Shown piece after piece: positions 41,325-50,224 of a stretch of DNA of 64,000 nt (positions are counted from its first letter, which is position 1; each line of letters begins with the position of its first letter). The notes below the pieces were generated by a model. It did no database searches. It saw only the letters and a program-made list of their open reading frames with translations, and was not told the origin of the DNA. Made by a program: the position numbers and the translations under genes. Origin of the DNA: Clostridia bacterium (lineage in GTDB: Bacteria; Bacillota; Clostridia; Oscillospirales; Acutalibacteraceae); contig JAFURT010000015.1 in NCBI GenBank assembly GCA_017471765.1, positions 1-64,000 on the forward strand, given 5' to 3'.

Positions 41325-43463
41325 ATGCCTACATATTTTGAAAAAGCCCAGCCGGTATGGCTGGCTGGTCTGGAGACCGAACGACATATCACCGCAGGCT
41401 TTTACACGGCTGTGACCGGGACGTCTGCCTTGTTGCGTGTGGCCACCGCCGGCCTGTACCGGGTGTTTGTCAACGGTGTCTTTGTCACCCATGGCCCTGC
41501 CCGGTGTGCCCACGGCTTCTATCGGGTAGATGAAGCCGCCCTTCCGTTGACGGCGGGGGTAAACCACATCGCCATAGAGGTGGTAAACTATTACATGAAC
41601 AGCTTTGCCTATCTGATGCAACCCGGCTTCATACAGATGGAGCTGGTGGTGGACGGTGCGGTACAGGCGGCCACCGGAACAGAGGGGTTTACCTCTTATC
41701 AACTTACCGACCGTGTGCGGAAAATGCAGCGGTACAGCTACCAGCGGCCGATGGGAGAGAGCTACCTCCTGGCGGCCGATGTTTATGGGTGGCGGATAGG
41801 GCAGCCCGGCGCCAATGCCCAGCTTCATCCCACGGCGGTGACAGAGGAAAAAGCTTTTGTTCCCCGGGGCATCGCCCCCCTGCAGTTTCCCGTCTGCCGG
41901 CCGGAGACCTGGCTGTCTGCCGGCACCTTTATTACCGGGGTGAAGCCGGAGCATTACAAAAAAGACCGGTCACTGACCCATCTGGGTGACCCGGAGGAGG
42001 GGCGAATCTGCGGTTGGCCGGAGGACGAGCTGGAGCTCCACCTGAGCGACGAGCTGCAGGAGTGGCAGATAACCGGGATGGCGACCGTGGATAGCCAGGA
42101 CACAGAGCAGATGGTGTTGACAGCCGGACAGTTCGCCGTTTTGGCGCTGCCGGTGGAGAAAACCGGCTTTATTGCGGCAGATATCCTCTGTCAGGAGGAT
42201 GGTACGCTGTATGTGGCCTTTGATGAGGAACTGCAGCCGAACGGGGATGTGGATCCCAACAGCAAGGATTGCCTGAATGCTCTGCGGCTGGATATGCAGG
42301 CCGGCAGCTATCCCTTCCAGACGATGGAGCCGTATGGCTTCCGCTATATCCGGCTGTCCTGCACCACCGGTGCCTTTACGGTGTGTGGCCTTCGGGTGGT
42401 GGAGGTGATATGCCCCCAGCCCATCACAGCCGCCTATACCGGGGATGACCCGGCGCTGGCTCGGGTGTTTGCGGCGGCGGTGGAAACCTTTAAGCAGAAT
42501 GCGGTGGACATTTTCATGGACTGTCCTACCCGGGAACGGGCCGGTTGGCTGTGCGACAGCTTCTTTACCGCCCGGGCGGAGCACGCACTCACAGGAGACA
42601 ATGCCATTGAACGCAATTATCTGGAGAACTACCTGCTCCCGGAGCGATTCCCGATGTTGCCGGAGGGGATGCTTCCCATGTGTTATCCCTCCGACTTTCT
42701 GGCGAAGCAGTATATTCCCAACTGGGCCATGTGGTTTGTGCTGGAGCTGGAGGATTATGTGCGTCGGAACGGAGACAGCACCTTTGTACAGCCTTTCCGT
42801 GACCGGGTATATGCGTTGCTCCGATTTTTTGAGGGCTATGAGAACGCAGATGGCTTACTGGAAAAATTGGACAGCTGGGTATTTGTGGAGTGGTCTCAGG
42901 CAAACCGTTTGGTGCAGGATATCAATTTCCCCACCAATATGCTGTATGCCCGGATGCTGCGGGCGGTAGCGACCCTCTTTGACGACCCCGGTGCTGCTCA
43001 AAAGGCGGCCAGACTGGAGGATGTCATCCGGCGGCGTTCTTTCGACGGGCAGTTCTTTACGGACAACGAGGTGTACAATGAGGCCGGTGTGCCGGTGCCC
43101 TCCGGTGAACGCACCGAGACCTGCCAGTATTACGCCTTTTTCACCGGCATTGCCACCCCAGAGACCTATCCGGAGCTGTGGCAACGGATGCTGACCGAGT
43201 TTGGCCCACAGCGTGCGGAGCAGGGGCTTTGGCCGGACATCTGGCCCAGCAACGCGTTTATCGGTAATTTCTTGCGGCTGGAGCTACTCCGTCGGGTAGG
43301 GTTGTATGACCAGCTTCTGTCGGAATGTGTGGGGTATTTTTCCTACATGGCGGAGCGTACCGGCACCCTGTGGGAGAATATCACTAATTGTGCCAGCTGT
43401 AACCATGGTTTCGCTTCCTATGCGGCGGTGTTCATTTTGGAGGCCGAAAAACAGCCGAAATAA
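41325..43463 (+). CDS. GH78-like alpha-L-rhamnosidase, cytoplasmic
   Basis: A 712-residue protein. N-terminal beta domains are at about 1-330 (YRVFVNGVFVTHGPAR matches the rhamnosidase N-domain pattern). The (alpha/alpha)6 barrel starts near 350; DCPTRERAGWLCDS corresponds to the GH78 block DCPxRDERxGWxGD carrying the acid residues, here with the second Asp/Glu replaced (RERAG). C-terminal strands close the protein early; many GH78 enzymes are longer (about 850-1000). No signal peptide is present. It likely acts on imported rhamnosides or related sugars. AAAGGA lies before the ATG. It is separated from the DUF4097 gene by 87 bp and may be a separate transcript. Confidence 0.75.
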   Translation: MPTYFEKAQPVWLAGLETERHITAGFYTAVTGTSALLRVATAGLYRVFVNGVFVTHGPARCAHGFYRVDEAALPLTAGVNHIAIEVVNYYMNSFAYLMQPGFIQMELVVDGAVQAATGTEGFTSYQLTDRVRKMQRYSYQRPMGESYLLAADVYGWRIGQPGANAQLHPTAVTEEKAFVPRGIAPLQFPVCRPETWLSAGTFITGVKPEHYKKDRSLTHLGDPEEGRICGWPEDELELHLSDELQEWQITGMATVDSQDTEQMVLTAGQFAVLALPVEKTGFIAADILCQEDGTLYVAFDEELQPNGDVDPNSKDCLNALRLDMQAGSYPFQTMEPYGFRYIRLSCTTGAFTVCGLRVVEVICPQPITAAYTGDDPALARVFAAAVETFKQNAVDIFMDCPTRERAGWLCDSFFTARAEHALTGDNAIERNYLENYLLPERFPMLPEGMLPMCYPSDFLAKQYIPNWAMWFVLELEDYVRRNGDSTFVQPFRDRVYALLRFFEGYENADGLLEKLDSWVFVEWSQANRLVQDINFPTNMLYARMLRAVATLFDDPGAAQKAARLEDVIRRRSFDGQFFTDNEVYNEAGVPVPSGERTETCQYYAFFTGIATPETYPELWQRMLTEFGPQRAEQGLWPDIWPSNAFIGNFLRLELLRRVGLYDQLLSECVGYFSYMAERTGTLWENITNCASCNHGFASYAAVFILEAEKQPK

Positions 43464-43518
43464 TCCCCGGTATGAAACAAGAGGGCCGTACACATACTAC
43501 TGCAAAGGAGTGGTGGTT

Positions 43519-44472
43519 ATGTGTACGGCCTTGACTTATGTGACCGACTGCGGCTATTTTGGCCGGAATTTGGATTTGGAGCGTTCTTACGGTGAGCAGG
43601 TGGTGGTCACTCCCCGGCGGTTTGCCTACCCCCTGCGCTGTGCGCCTCCTATGAGGGAGCACTATGCGTACATCGGGATGGCGACAGTAGCCCGGGGGGT
43701 GCCCTTGTATTATGAGGCCACCAACGAAAAAGGGCTGAGCATGGCGGGGCTGAACTTCCCTGACAATGCGGTGTATTATCCCTATGCCGAGGGCAAGGAC
43801 AACATCTGCTCTTTTGAACTGATTCCCTGGATGTTGGAAAGGTGTGCCAGCGTAGAGGAGGCGCTGACGGCACTTGGACGGCTTAATGTGGTGGACATCC
43901 CCTTTAGCGACGCACTGCCGCTGACGCCGCTGCACTGGCTGGTGGCGGACAGACACCGGGCGGTTACCGTGGAGTGTGTGAAAGAGGGGCTACAGGTGTA
44001 TGAAAATCCCTTGGGCGTGCTCACCAACAATCCCCCCTTTCCCTACCACCGGACAAACGTCCGGAACTATATGAGCCTGCACGAGGGGACACCGGCGGCC
44101 AGCCAATGGGGGGATAGCCCGCTGACGGCATACAGCCTGGGGATGGGGGCAATGGGCCTGCCGGGGGATTTTTCCTCTGCCTCCCGGTTTGTGCGGGCGG
44201 CGTTTGTGAAAAGCCATTCTCATTGCGGGACAGGCGAAGCCGAAAGCGTAGCGCAGTTTTTCCACATACTGGCGTCGGTGGCCATGCCTAAGGGCTGTGT
44301 GCTGGTGCGGGAGGGCGTATACGAATATACCCGGTATAGCTGTTGCTGTAATGTAGACCGGGGCGTGTACTACTACACCACCTATGAAAGCAGCACCGTA
44401 CAAGCGGTGGATATGTATGCGGAGGGGCTGGAGGGGGACAGCTTGCGTATGTATCCTTTGAAAATACAATAA
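43519..44472 (+). CDS. Bile salt hydrolase / choloylglycine hydrolase family (Ntn hydrolase)
   Basis: A 317-residue cytoplasmic N-terminal nucleophile hydrolase. ATG at 43519 is followed at once by Cys2, which becomes the N-terminal nucleophile after Met removal. The remaining active-site residues of bile salt hydrolases are kept: R16 and D19 in GRNLDLE, N79 in GLNFP, N171 in LTNNPPF and R223 in SRFVR. This set matches conjugated bile acid hydrolases better than penicillin V acylases, although specificity is not proven. The enzyme would release taurine or glycine from conjugated bile acids and points to a gut habitat. AAAGGAG lies upstream; a terminator follows. Confidence 0.9.
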   Translation: MCTALTYVTDCGYFGRNLDLERSYGEQVVVTPRRFAYPLRCAPPMREHYAYIGMATVARGVPLYYEATNEKGLSMAGLNFPDNAVYYPYAEGKDNICSFELIPWMLERCASVEEALTALGRLNVVDIPFSDALPLTPLHWLVADRHRAVTVECVKEGLQVYENPLGVLTNNPPFPYHRTNVRNYMSLHEGTPAASQWGDSPLTAYSLGMGAMGLPGDFSSASRFVRAAFVKSHSHCGTGEAESVAQFFHILASVAMPKGCVLVREGVYEYTRYSCCCNVDRGVYYYTTYESSTVQAVDMYAEGLEGDSLRMYPLKIQ

Positions 44473-44522
44473 CACTGCCGGATTTGTTGTTCGCAGGCAA
44501 TATACCGGCGAATAGGCAACTG

Positions 44523-44576
44523 CCACAGGGAAAAAACAGCTTCAAAAGCCATGTTTTCCCTGTGGTGGTATTTTTT
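44523..44576 (+). terminator. Terminator after the bile salt hydrolase gene
   Basis: CCACAGGGAAAA (44523-44534) pairs with TTTTCCCTGTGG (44554-44565), and TGGTATTTTTT follows. Confidence 0.8.
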
Positions 44577-44578
44577 AC

Positions 44579-44607
44579 TGGACATTATAAGCATATCATG
44601 CTATACT
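44579..44607 (+). promoter_or_regulatory. Promoter of the transglutaminase-dockerin gene
   Basis: TGGACA (44579-44584), a 17-bp spacer and TATACT (44602-44607) lie 35 bp before the ATG. Confidence 0.7.
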
Positions 44608-44642
44608 AAAAATAGTGCGAATAAAAAACAGAGGTGTATGGG

Positions 44643-46178
44643 ATGAAACAGATTAAGCGTCAGGTGTTACGGTTAATCGCCATTGCTGTCGTGATAGCGA
44701 TGGTATGCGGTCTGCTACCGGTAGTGGCAGAAGAGAGAAAGGTTACGCCGCCTTGCTACGGTCAGCAGGTGCTGGCCGGGGAGGCTAATGCCAGAAACCT
44801 GCTCTTTGTGTATGAGCAGTTGGTGGCAGGGCTATCCGCAGCAGAGGAAGAGATTGCGGTGGAAGATGCAACGCACAGCATCACCAGTGATGAACTCCAG
44901 GTGGTGTTTACGGCGGTAATCAGTGACCATCCGGAACTTTTTTGGTTCAGCGGCGGATACAGCTACCGATGGGACGGCACATACGTATACTCGGTCATAC
45001 CCCAGTATTCTATGACCGGAAGCAACCTGGAAGCCGCTAAAAAGGCAGTGGAAAAGCAGGTGCTGGCGCTGACAACCGGCTTACAGGGAAAGAGCGAATA
45101 CGAGATTGCATTAGAGCTTCATGATCGGTTGGCGACCCATGTTTCCTACGAATTTGCCGGCTATCATCAGACGATTTACGGCGCCTTGGTGGGAGGAAAA
45201 GCCGTCTGCAACGGCTATGCGGCCGCCTATCAGTATCTGCTACAGCGTATGGGCATCCAGGCATGGAAGGTGACCGGTAGTAGCGTAGATCCTTCCACCG
45301 GTAAGTTGGTGAGCCATGCGTGGGATATGGTTTGTCTTGATGGAAACTGGTATCACACCGATCCCACATGGGATGACCAGGATGGCACGGAGGTTGCTTT
45401 CTATGGGTATCTGGATGTGACGACAGAGCAGATCAGTGAAGATCACGTAATGGATGATTTCTTTGATCGGTATGCGCCGGTATGTACGGCTACTGCCGCC
45501 AACTATTATGCGGTGAACAGCAGCGGCTCTTTGAATAAATTTGATGTCAACGCCGTGACAGCGGCGATGAAGGCCAGCGATAGTTCCGTTATCCGGTTCT
45601 ATGTTCCTGAGGATATAAATACATTCCTGAAAGAGTTTACCAATAATGTGGTGACAATAGCAACGAATATTGGCGTTACCGGTGGATTTTCTTATGGCTA
45701 TTACAGTCTGGGGCACGAGGTGGTGTTGCGGATCATTACACAACAGACGGTCAGCGGCACGATCGATTTTTGTGATAAGGATGACGCCATCACGGTGGAA
45801 CTGTGGAAGTGGGGTGCTTCCTCCGCCACCTATTCCACCACGCTGGTGAACAGCAATCGGTATCAGTTGGAGAATGTCCGATCCGGCGACTACATTCTGC
45901 ATGTGAAAAAGGCCGGCAATGTGCAGTATACCTGCCCGGTGACGGTGGGCACACATGGGGTTCTGCAGGATGTGGCGCTGACCCTTATCGGGGATGTGCT
46001 GGAGGACGGCACAGTGGATGCCCAGGACGCCCTCTACACCCTGTACCACACCCTGTTGCCGGATGAGTATCCGGTATCCCAGCTTGTTGACTATACCGAT
46101 GACGGTGAGATCAGCAGTGACGATGCGGTATATTTGCTGTATTACACCTTGATTCCCGATGAATATCCGCTGGGATAA
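44643..46178 (+). CDS. Secreted transglutaminase-like protein with C-terminal dockerin-like module
   Basis: A 511-residue secreted protein (start MKQIKRQ at 44643; the signal ends near LLPVVAEE). The transglutaminase-like core at about 150-250 has the full catalytic triad: C189 in GGKAVCNGYAAAY, H225 in SHAWD, D240 in TDPTWDD. It may act as protease, transglutaminase or peptide transferase. A beta domain covers about 380-445. The last ~63 residues hold two calcium-loop repeats of dockerin type I: DVLEDGTVDAQDALYTLYHT and DYTDDGEISSDDAVYLLYYT. Such modules plug into cohesins, so this enzyme could be docked in a surface complex. No cohesin gene is in the window. It is alone behind its own promoter; YgjV follows 14 bp later. 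Confidence 0.85.
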   Translation: MKQIKRQVLRLIAIAVVIAMVCGLLPVVAEERKVTPPCYGQQVLAGEANARNLLFVYEQLVAGLSAAEEEIAVEDATHSITSDELQVVFTAVISDHPELFWFSGGYSYRWDGTYVYSVIPQYSMTGSNLEAAKKAVEKQVLALTTGLQGKSEYEIALELHDRLATHVSYEFAGYHQTIYGALVGGKAVCNGYAAAYQYLLQRMGIQAWKVTGSSVDPSTGKLVSHAWDMVCLDGNWYHTDPTWDDQDGTEVAFYGYLDVTTEQISEDHVMDDFFDRYAPVCTATAANYYAVNSSGSLNKFDVNAVTAAMKASDSSVIRFYVPEDINTFLKEFTNNVVTIATNIGVTGGFSYGYYSLGHEVVLRIITQQTVSGTIDFCDKDDAITVELWKWGASSATYSTTLVNSNRYQLENVRSGDYILHVKKAGNVQYTCPVTVGTHGVLQDVALTLIGDVLEDGTVDAQDALYTLYHTLLPDEYPVSQLVDYTDDGEISSDDAVYLLYYTLIPDEYPLG

Positions 46179-46192
46179 CGGAGGTCTGATCC

Positions 46193-46717
46193 ATGGAGAT
46201 CATCGGACATATACTGGGGTTTATCGCCCTGTTTCTGTTTATCTGGTCTTATCAACTTCGGGAACCCCGGCCGCTGCTGCTGGTGCAGACAGCGGCCACA
46301 GCTTTGCTTTGTTTGCAGTATTTTCTTATCGGTGCCTATTCCGGGTTTGCCCTTAATATTGTCTGTATCGTGCGGAATATCCTGTACTATCACCGGGATA
46401 AGAAATGGCTGTCCGGCTGGGTGCCACCGGTACTGCTGGCTACCGCTATGGCGGGGGTGAGCCTGTTTTCCTGGGAAGGGTATCACTCCCTGCTGATTAT
46501 CCTGGGGCTTATGATCAACACCGTTTGTATGGGCGTATGCAACACCCAAAATCTGCGAAAGAGCGTTCTGCTGACCTGTTCTATGCTGGCGGCGTACAAT
46601 GTGTTTGTTGGCTCGGTCAGTGGTTTTATTAACGAGAGCCTGTCGGTCGCTTCGGCGGTTATTGGGCTTATCCGGTTTACCAGAAAAGGAAGTGCCGGGA
46701 AGGAGGAGCCGGCGTGA
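46193..46717 (+). CDS. YgjV-family inner-membrane protein
   Basis: A 174-residue protein with about five to six membrane helices. The sequence FLFIWSYQLREPRPLLLVQTA and IVCIVRNILYYHRDKKW match the pattern of the YgjV family, which keeps a W-x-x-Q and NxxxxxRN arrangement. The function is unknown. GGAGG lies before the ATG; the stop overlaps the next gene by 4 bp, so it is co-translated with the DUF89 gene. Confidence 0.8.
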   Translation: MEIIGHILGFIALFLFIWSYQLREPRPLLLVQTAATALLCLQYFLIGAYSGFALNIVCIVRNILYYHRDKKWLSGWVPPVLLATAMAGVSLFSWEGYHSLLIILGLMINTVCMGVCNTQNLRKSVLLTCSMLAAYNVFVGSVSGFINESLSVASAVIGLIRFTRKGSAGKEEPA

Positions 46718-47598
46718 GTGAGACACATCTGCGTTTAAACCCCACCTGCGTTACCTGTCTGCTCCAAAAATATCTGCGCATGGTGCCGGATGAGGCCGAT
46801 GACTGGCATAGGCTGACCTATATGCAGCGGGTGATGGGAATCTTGGCGGCGACGCCACCTACCTGCAGTGCCCCGGAGGTGGTCGAGCAGTTTACTGTCC
46901 TGCGGGAGGAGCTGTTCGGCATAAAAGAGGATTTGTCAGCAGAAAAGGCCTATTTTAATGCCCTCATTTTGGCTCAGGAGCCCCTTTTGCGTGAGCGTAT
47001 CCGGCGGTCTGCCGATCCGCTGACGCTGGCATTGCGGTATGCCATGCTGGGAAATTATATTGATTTTGCGGCAATGGACAAAGTGGACGAACAATATTTG
47101 AATACCCTTTTGGAGGGGGCGGATACGCTTCCTTTTGATGACCGGGAGTTGGCTACATTACGGACAGAGCTGGGCAGCGCCCGGCGGCTGGTGTATCTGA
47201 CAGACAACTGTGGGGAGATCGGCCTGGATAAGCTGTTTATCGAGGAACTACTGCGGACGTTTCCGGCCTTGCAAGCAGAAGCCATCGTCCGAGGAGCACC
47301 GGTACATAATGATGCAACCCTGGAGGATGCCAGACAGGTTGGATTGGACCGCCTGATTCCGGTGAGCCACAACGGCACCGGCATTGCCGGTACCTGCCTT
47401 TCCCGCATTTCGCTACAGGCAAGGGAAAAGGTGGATGCTGCGGATGTCATCATCGCAAAGGGGCAGGGAAATTTCGAGACCCTGCGGCATTGTGGAAAAA
47501 ATGTGTATTATCTGTTTATGTGCAAGTGCGAGATGTTTGCCCAGCGCTTTCAGGTGCCGTTGTACAATGGCATGCTGGTGAACGACCGGCGTATGTAA
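46714..47598 (+). CDS. DUF89/ARMT1-like metal-dependent phosphatase family protein
   Basis: A 294-residue protein starting with GTG at 46714 after AAGGAGGA. An N-terminal CVTCLLQ pair (CxxC) is typical of the bacterial branch of DUF89. The metal-site blocks are TDNCGEIGLD, VRGAPVHNDAT and DVIIAKGQGNFETL. DUF89 enzymes are proposed damage-control phosphatases acting on sugar phosphates such as fructose-1-phosphate; the substrate here is unknown. It is co-transcribed with the YgjV gene. A strong bidirectional terminator follows. Confidence 0.9.
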   Translation: MSETHLRLNPTCVTCLLQKYLRMVPDEADDWHRLTYMQRVMGILAATPPTCSAPEVVEQFTVLREELFGIKEDLSAEKAYFNALILAQEPLLRERIRRSADPLTLALRYAMLGNYIDFAAMDKVDEQYLNTLLEGADTLPFDDRELATLRTELGSARRLVYLTDNCGEIGLDKLFIEELLRTFPALQAEAIVRGAPVHNDATLEDARQVGLDRLIPVSHNGTGIAGTCLSRISLQAREKVDAADVIIAKGQGNFETLRHCGKNVYYLFMCKCEMFAQRFQVPLYNGMLVNDRRM

Positions 47599-47599
47599 G

Positions 47600-47634
47600 A
47601 AAAAGCAACCAACCGTGCGGTTGGTTGCTTTTTG
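47600..47634. terminator. Bidirectional terminator between DUF89 gene and opp operon
   Basis: AAAAGCAACCAACC (47601-47614) pairs perfectly with GGTTGGTTGCTTTT (47619-47632), loop GTGC. A-run and T-run on the two sides serve the convergent genes on both strands. Confidence 0.9.
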
Positions 47635-47640
47635 TCGTTA

Positions 47641-47886
47641 TCAGGCAAACTTAAAAACTAGCCAAGCGAGAAAATAGACCAGAGCCATGCCGGCGACAAA
47701 TACCAGTGTAACCGGGAGCATCATTTTAACAGCGCTCCAATAGGTCTTCCAGGCGTCACCGAACCGGATAGGTGGGCGGTCATCCGGGCGGGGCGTAAGC
47801 CCACTGCCCTTGACCCCGGACATATCCGCCAGGGTGCGGCCGTCGTCGATGTACACGATCTTTTCTTTTTTCTGTTTCCTGCCCAT
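47641..47886 (-). CDS. Small single-pass membrane protein at the end of the opp operon
   Basis: An 81-residue protein. The N-terminus is basic (MGRKQKKEKIVYIDDGRT), the middle polar and Pro-rich (LTPRPDDRPPIRFGDA), and there is one C-terminal membrane helix (MLPVTLVFVAGMALVYFLAW). No family is recognised. It starts 3 bp after the OppF stop and ends at the shared terminator, so it is the last gene of the peptide transporter operon. It may be a small accessory subunit; this is inference from position. Confidence 0.75.
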   Translation of the reverse strand: MGRKQKKEKIVYIDDGRTLADMSGVKGSGLTPRPDDRPPIRFGDAWKTYWSAVKMMLPVTLVFVAGMALVYFLAWLVFKFA

Positions 47887-47889
47887 GGC

Positions 47890-49011
47890 TTATTCCTCGT
47901 CCAGCAGATGGCAGGCGGCAAAGTGCCCTTCCTCGTACTCCTTGTAGTTGGGGGTCACATGCTTGCAGATCTCCTTGGCATAGGGGCAGCGGGTGTGGAA
48001 CCGGCAGCCCTTAGGCGGATTAGCCGGGGAGGGGATATCCCCCTGCAGGGCAATGCGCTGCATCTTGACGCTGGGGTCGGGATGGGGGATGGCAGAAAAC
48101 AGTGCCTTGGTGTAGGGGTGGAGAGGATTCTCGAAGATATCCTTCTTGTTACCGTACTCCATCATAGCGCCCAGGTACATCACGCCAATTTTGTCGGAGA
48201 TGAACTTGACCACCGACAGGTCGTGGGAGATGAAAATGTAGGTTAGATTCATATCCTGCTGTAACTTTTTCAGCAGGTTGATAATCTGCGCCTGGATGGA
48301 CACGTCCAGGGCGGATACCGGCTCGTCGCATACCACCAGTTTGGGGTTTACCGACAGGGCCCGGGCGATGCAGATACGCTGCCGCTGGCCACCGGAGAAC
48401 TCGTGGGGATAGCGCTCGTAATAATAGTCCCGCAGACCGCACTTGTCCATCAGTTCCAGCACATAGTCCTTGACTTGTGCCTTAGGGACGATGTTGTGCA
48501 CTTCCACCGGCTCCGACAGGATGCCGCCCACGGTGCTCCGGGGAGGCAGGGAGGAGTAGGGGTCCTGGAAGATGATCTGCATCTGCTTGCGGATCTCCCG
48601 CATCTGGGCAGACTTGTAGTCGGTGATATCCTTGCCATCGAAAATAATCTGACCGCTGGTGGGCTGATGCAGTTTTAGAATGGCCCGACCCATGGTGGTC
48701 TTACCGCAGCCGGACTCGCCCACGATACCCAAGGTTTCGCCCGGCATCAGCTTGAAGGACACATCGTCCACGGCGATAAGCTCCTGGGTGACCTTGCCGG
48801 TCATGGTCTTTTTCAGGGGGAAGCATTTCCGCAGATGCCGCACCTCCAGGATAGCATTGGGGTCGAAGGGCTTCTGCCGGTCTTCCTCAATCTGCGCCTT
48901 ACGGGCAGCCATAAACTTCGCCTCTTCGGCGGCATCATCGTATACAACGGAGGGGGCGGCGTCAGGGGTTGCTACCTGTTCTTCCTCAGGCAGAGTTTTT
49001 TCATCAGCCAT
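47890..49011 (-). CDS. oppF: Oligopeptide ABC transporter ATP-binding protein OppF
   Basis: A 373-residue ATPase subunit. The start at 49011 (MADEKTLPEE) follows AAGGAGG; the N-terminus is an acidic extension of about 50 residues. Then come Walker A GESGCGKTT, the signature SGGQRQR, Walker B LVVCDEPVSALD and the H-loop FISHDLS. The C-terminal HTRCPYAKEIC box is the oligopeptide/nickel ABC C-domain. It pairs with OppD to drive import of peptides. It overlaps oppD by 8 bp. Confidence 0.95.
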   Translation of the reverse strand: MADEKTLPEEEQVATPDAAPSVVYDDAAEEAKFMAARKAQIEEDRQKPFDPNAILEVRHLRKCFPLKKTMTGKVTQELIAVDDVSFKLMPGETLGIVGESGCGKTTMGRAILKLHQPTSGQIIFDGKDITDYKSAQMREIRKQMQIIFQDPYSSLPPRSTVGGILSEPVEVHNIVPKAQVKDYVLELMDKCGLRDYYYERYPHEFSGGQRQRICIARALSVNPKLVVCDEPVSALDVSIQAQIINLLKKLQQDMNLTYIFISHDLSVVKFISDKIGVMYLGAMMEYGNKKDIFENPLHPYTKALFSAIPHPDPSVKMQRIALQGDIPSPANPPKGCRFHTRCPYAKEICKHVTPNYKEYEEGHFAACHLLDEE

Positions 49012-50221
49012 GGTCAACCTCCTTATCGTACAGATGGCAGGCGACAAAGTGGGTGGGGCTGACCTGCACCATGCAGGGATACTCGCCGGAGCACGCCTTC
49101 ACGCACTTGTCGCACCGTTCCTTGAAATAACAGTAGTCGGGCATATTGATGGGGTTGGGCACGTTGCCGGGGATGTTGAACAGGGTATCATCGTTAGACT
49201 GCAGGGTGGGTTTGGACTTCTGCAGACCGATGGTATAGGGGTGCATGGGGTTGTGGAAAATTTCCTCTACCGTGCCCTGCTCAATGACCTTGCCGGCGTA
49301 CATGACCACCACGTAGTCGGCCATTTCTGCAATAACGCCCAAGTCGTGGGTAATCAGCAGGATGGAGCCGTCGATCTTGTCTTTCAGGTTGCGGAGCAAG
49401 TCCAGAATCTGCGCCTGAATGGTCACATCCAGGGCGGTGGTGGGCTCGTCGGCGATGATCAGACGGGGGTCGGCGGCCAGCGCCATGGCAATCATGACAC
49501 GCTGACGCATACCGCCGGACAGTTCGTGGGGGAACGCCCCATAGACGCGCTCCGGCATGGCGATACCCACCAGATTGAGCATCTCGATGGAACGAGCCTT
49601 AGCGTCCTCTTTGGTAGCACCGGGGGTATGAATGAAGGTGACCTCATCCAACTGCTGGCCGATGGTGAACACCGGGTTGAGGGAGGTCATGGGCTCCTGG
49701 AAGATCATGGCAATCTGCTTGCCCCGGATGCGGTGAATCTCCCGCATGGGCATCTGGGCGATGTCGTAGACCTTCTCCTCCATCTCGTAGGGGGTAGCGG
49801 AGCCTGCGGGGGCAGGCACCGGCTTGCCCTTCTCGTCCAGCTTGTAGTCATAGGCTTTGAAGCGGATGGAGCCGGAGTAAATCTGGCCCTGAGGGCCCTG
49901 CAACAGCCGCATCACCGACATGCTGGTGACGGATTTGCCGCAACCGGACTCGCCCACAATGCCCACAGTGGCATTCTTGGGGATGTTGAAGGAAACGCCG
50001 TTGACCGCCTTGACCACACCCTGTTCGGTGAAGAAATAGGTGTGCAGGTTGTCAATTTCCAAAATATTACCCGGGTCCTTCATCTCGGTGAGGAATTCGC
50101 TCTCCTCGGCCTTGCGGTATTTCTGTGCTTCCAGGCGTTTCATCACCTTTTTGTTAGCCTTGGTGATGGCGCGGATCTCTCTACCGGAGAGGTAGCCACG
50201 GGCTTTTTTCTCTTTACTCAT
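49004..50221 (-). CDS. oppD: Oligopeptide ABC transporter ATP-binding protein OppD
   Basis: A 405-residue ATPase subunit with an N-terminal extension of about 65 charged residues. Walker A is GESGCGKS, the signature SGGMRQR, Walker B LIIADEPTTALD, the H-loop LITHDLG. The C-terminal region is Cys-rich (CYFKERCDKCVKAC then CMVQ), the place where DppD-type subunits can bind an iron-sulfur cluster. AAGGAGG lies before its ATG; oppC ends 3 bp upstream. Confidence 0.95.
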   Translation of the reverse strand: MSKEKKARGYLSGREIRAITKANKKVMKRLEAQKYRKAEESEFLTEMKDPGNILEIDNLHTYFFTEQGVVKAVNGVSFNIPKNATVGIVGESGCGKSVTSMSVMRLLQGPQGQIYSGSIRFKAYDYKLDEKGKPVPAPAGSATPYEMEEKVYDIAQMPMREIHRIRGKQIAMIFQEPMTSLNPVFTIGQQLDEVTFIHTPGATKEDAKARSIEMLNLVGIAMPERVYGAFPHELSGGMRQRVMIAMALAADPRLIIADEPTTALDVTIQAQILDLLRNLKDKIDGSILLITHDLGVIAEMADYVVVMYAGKVIEQGTVEEIFHNPMHPYTIGLQKSKPTLQSNDDTLFNIPGNVPNPINMPDYCYFKERCDKCVKACSGEYPCMVQVSPTHFVACHLYDKEVDHG

Positions 50222-50224
50222 GGT

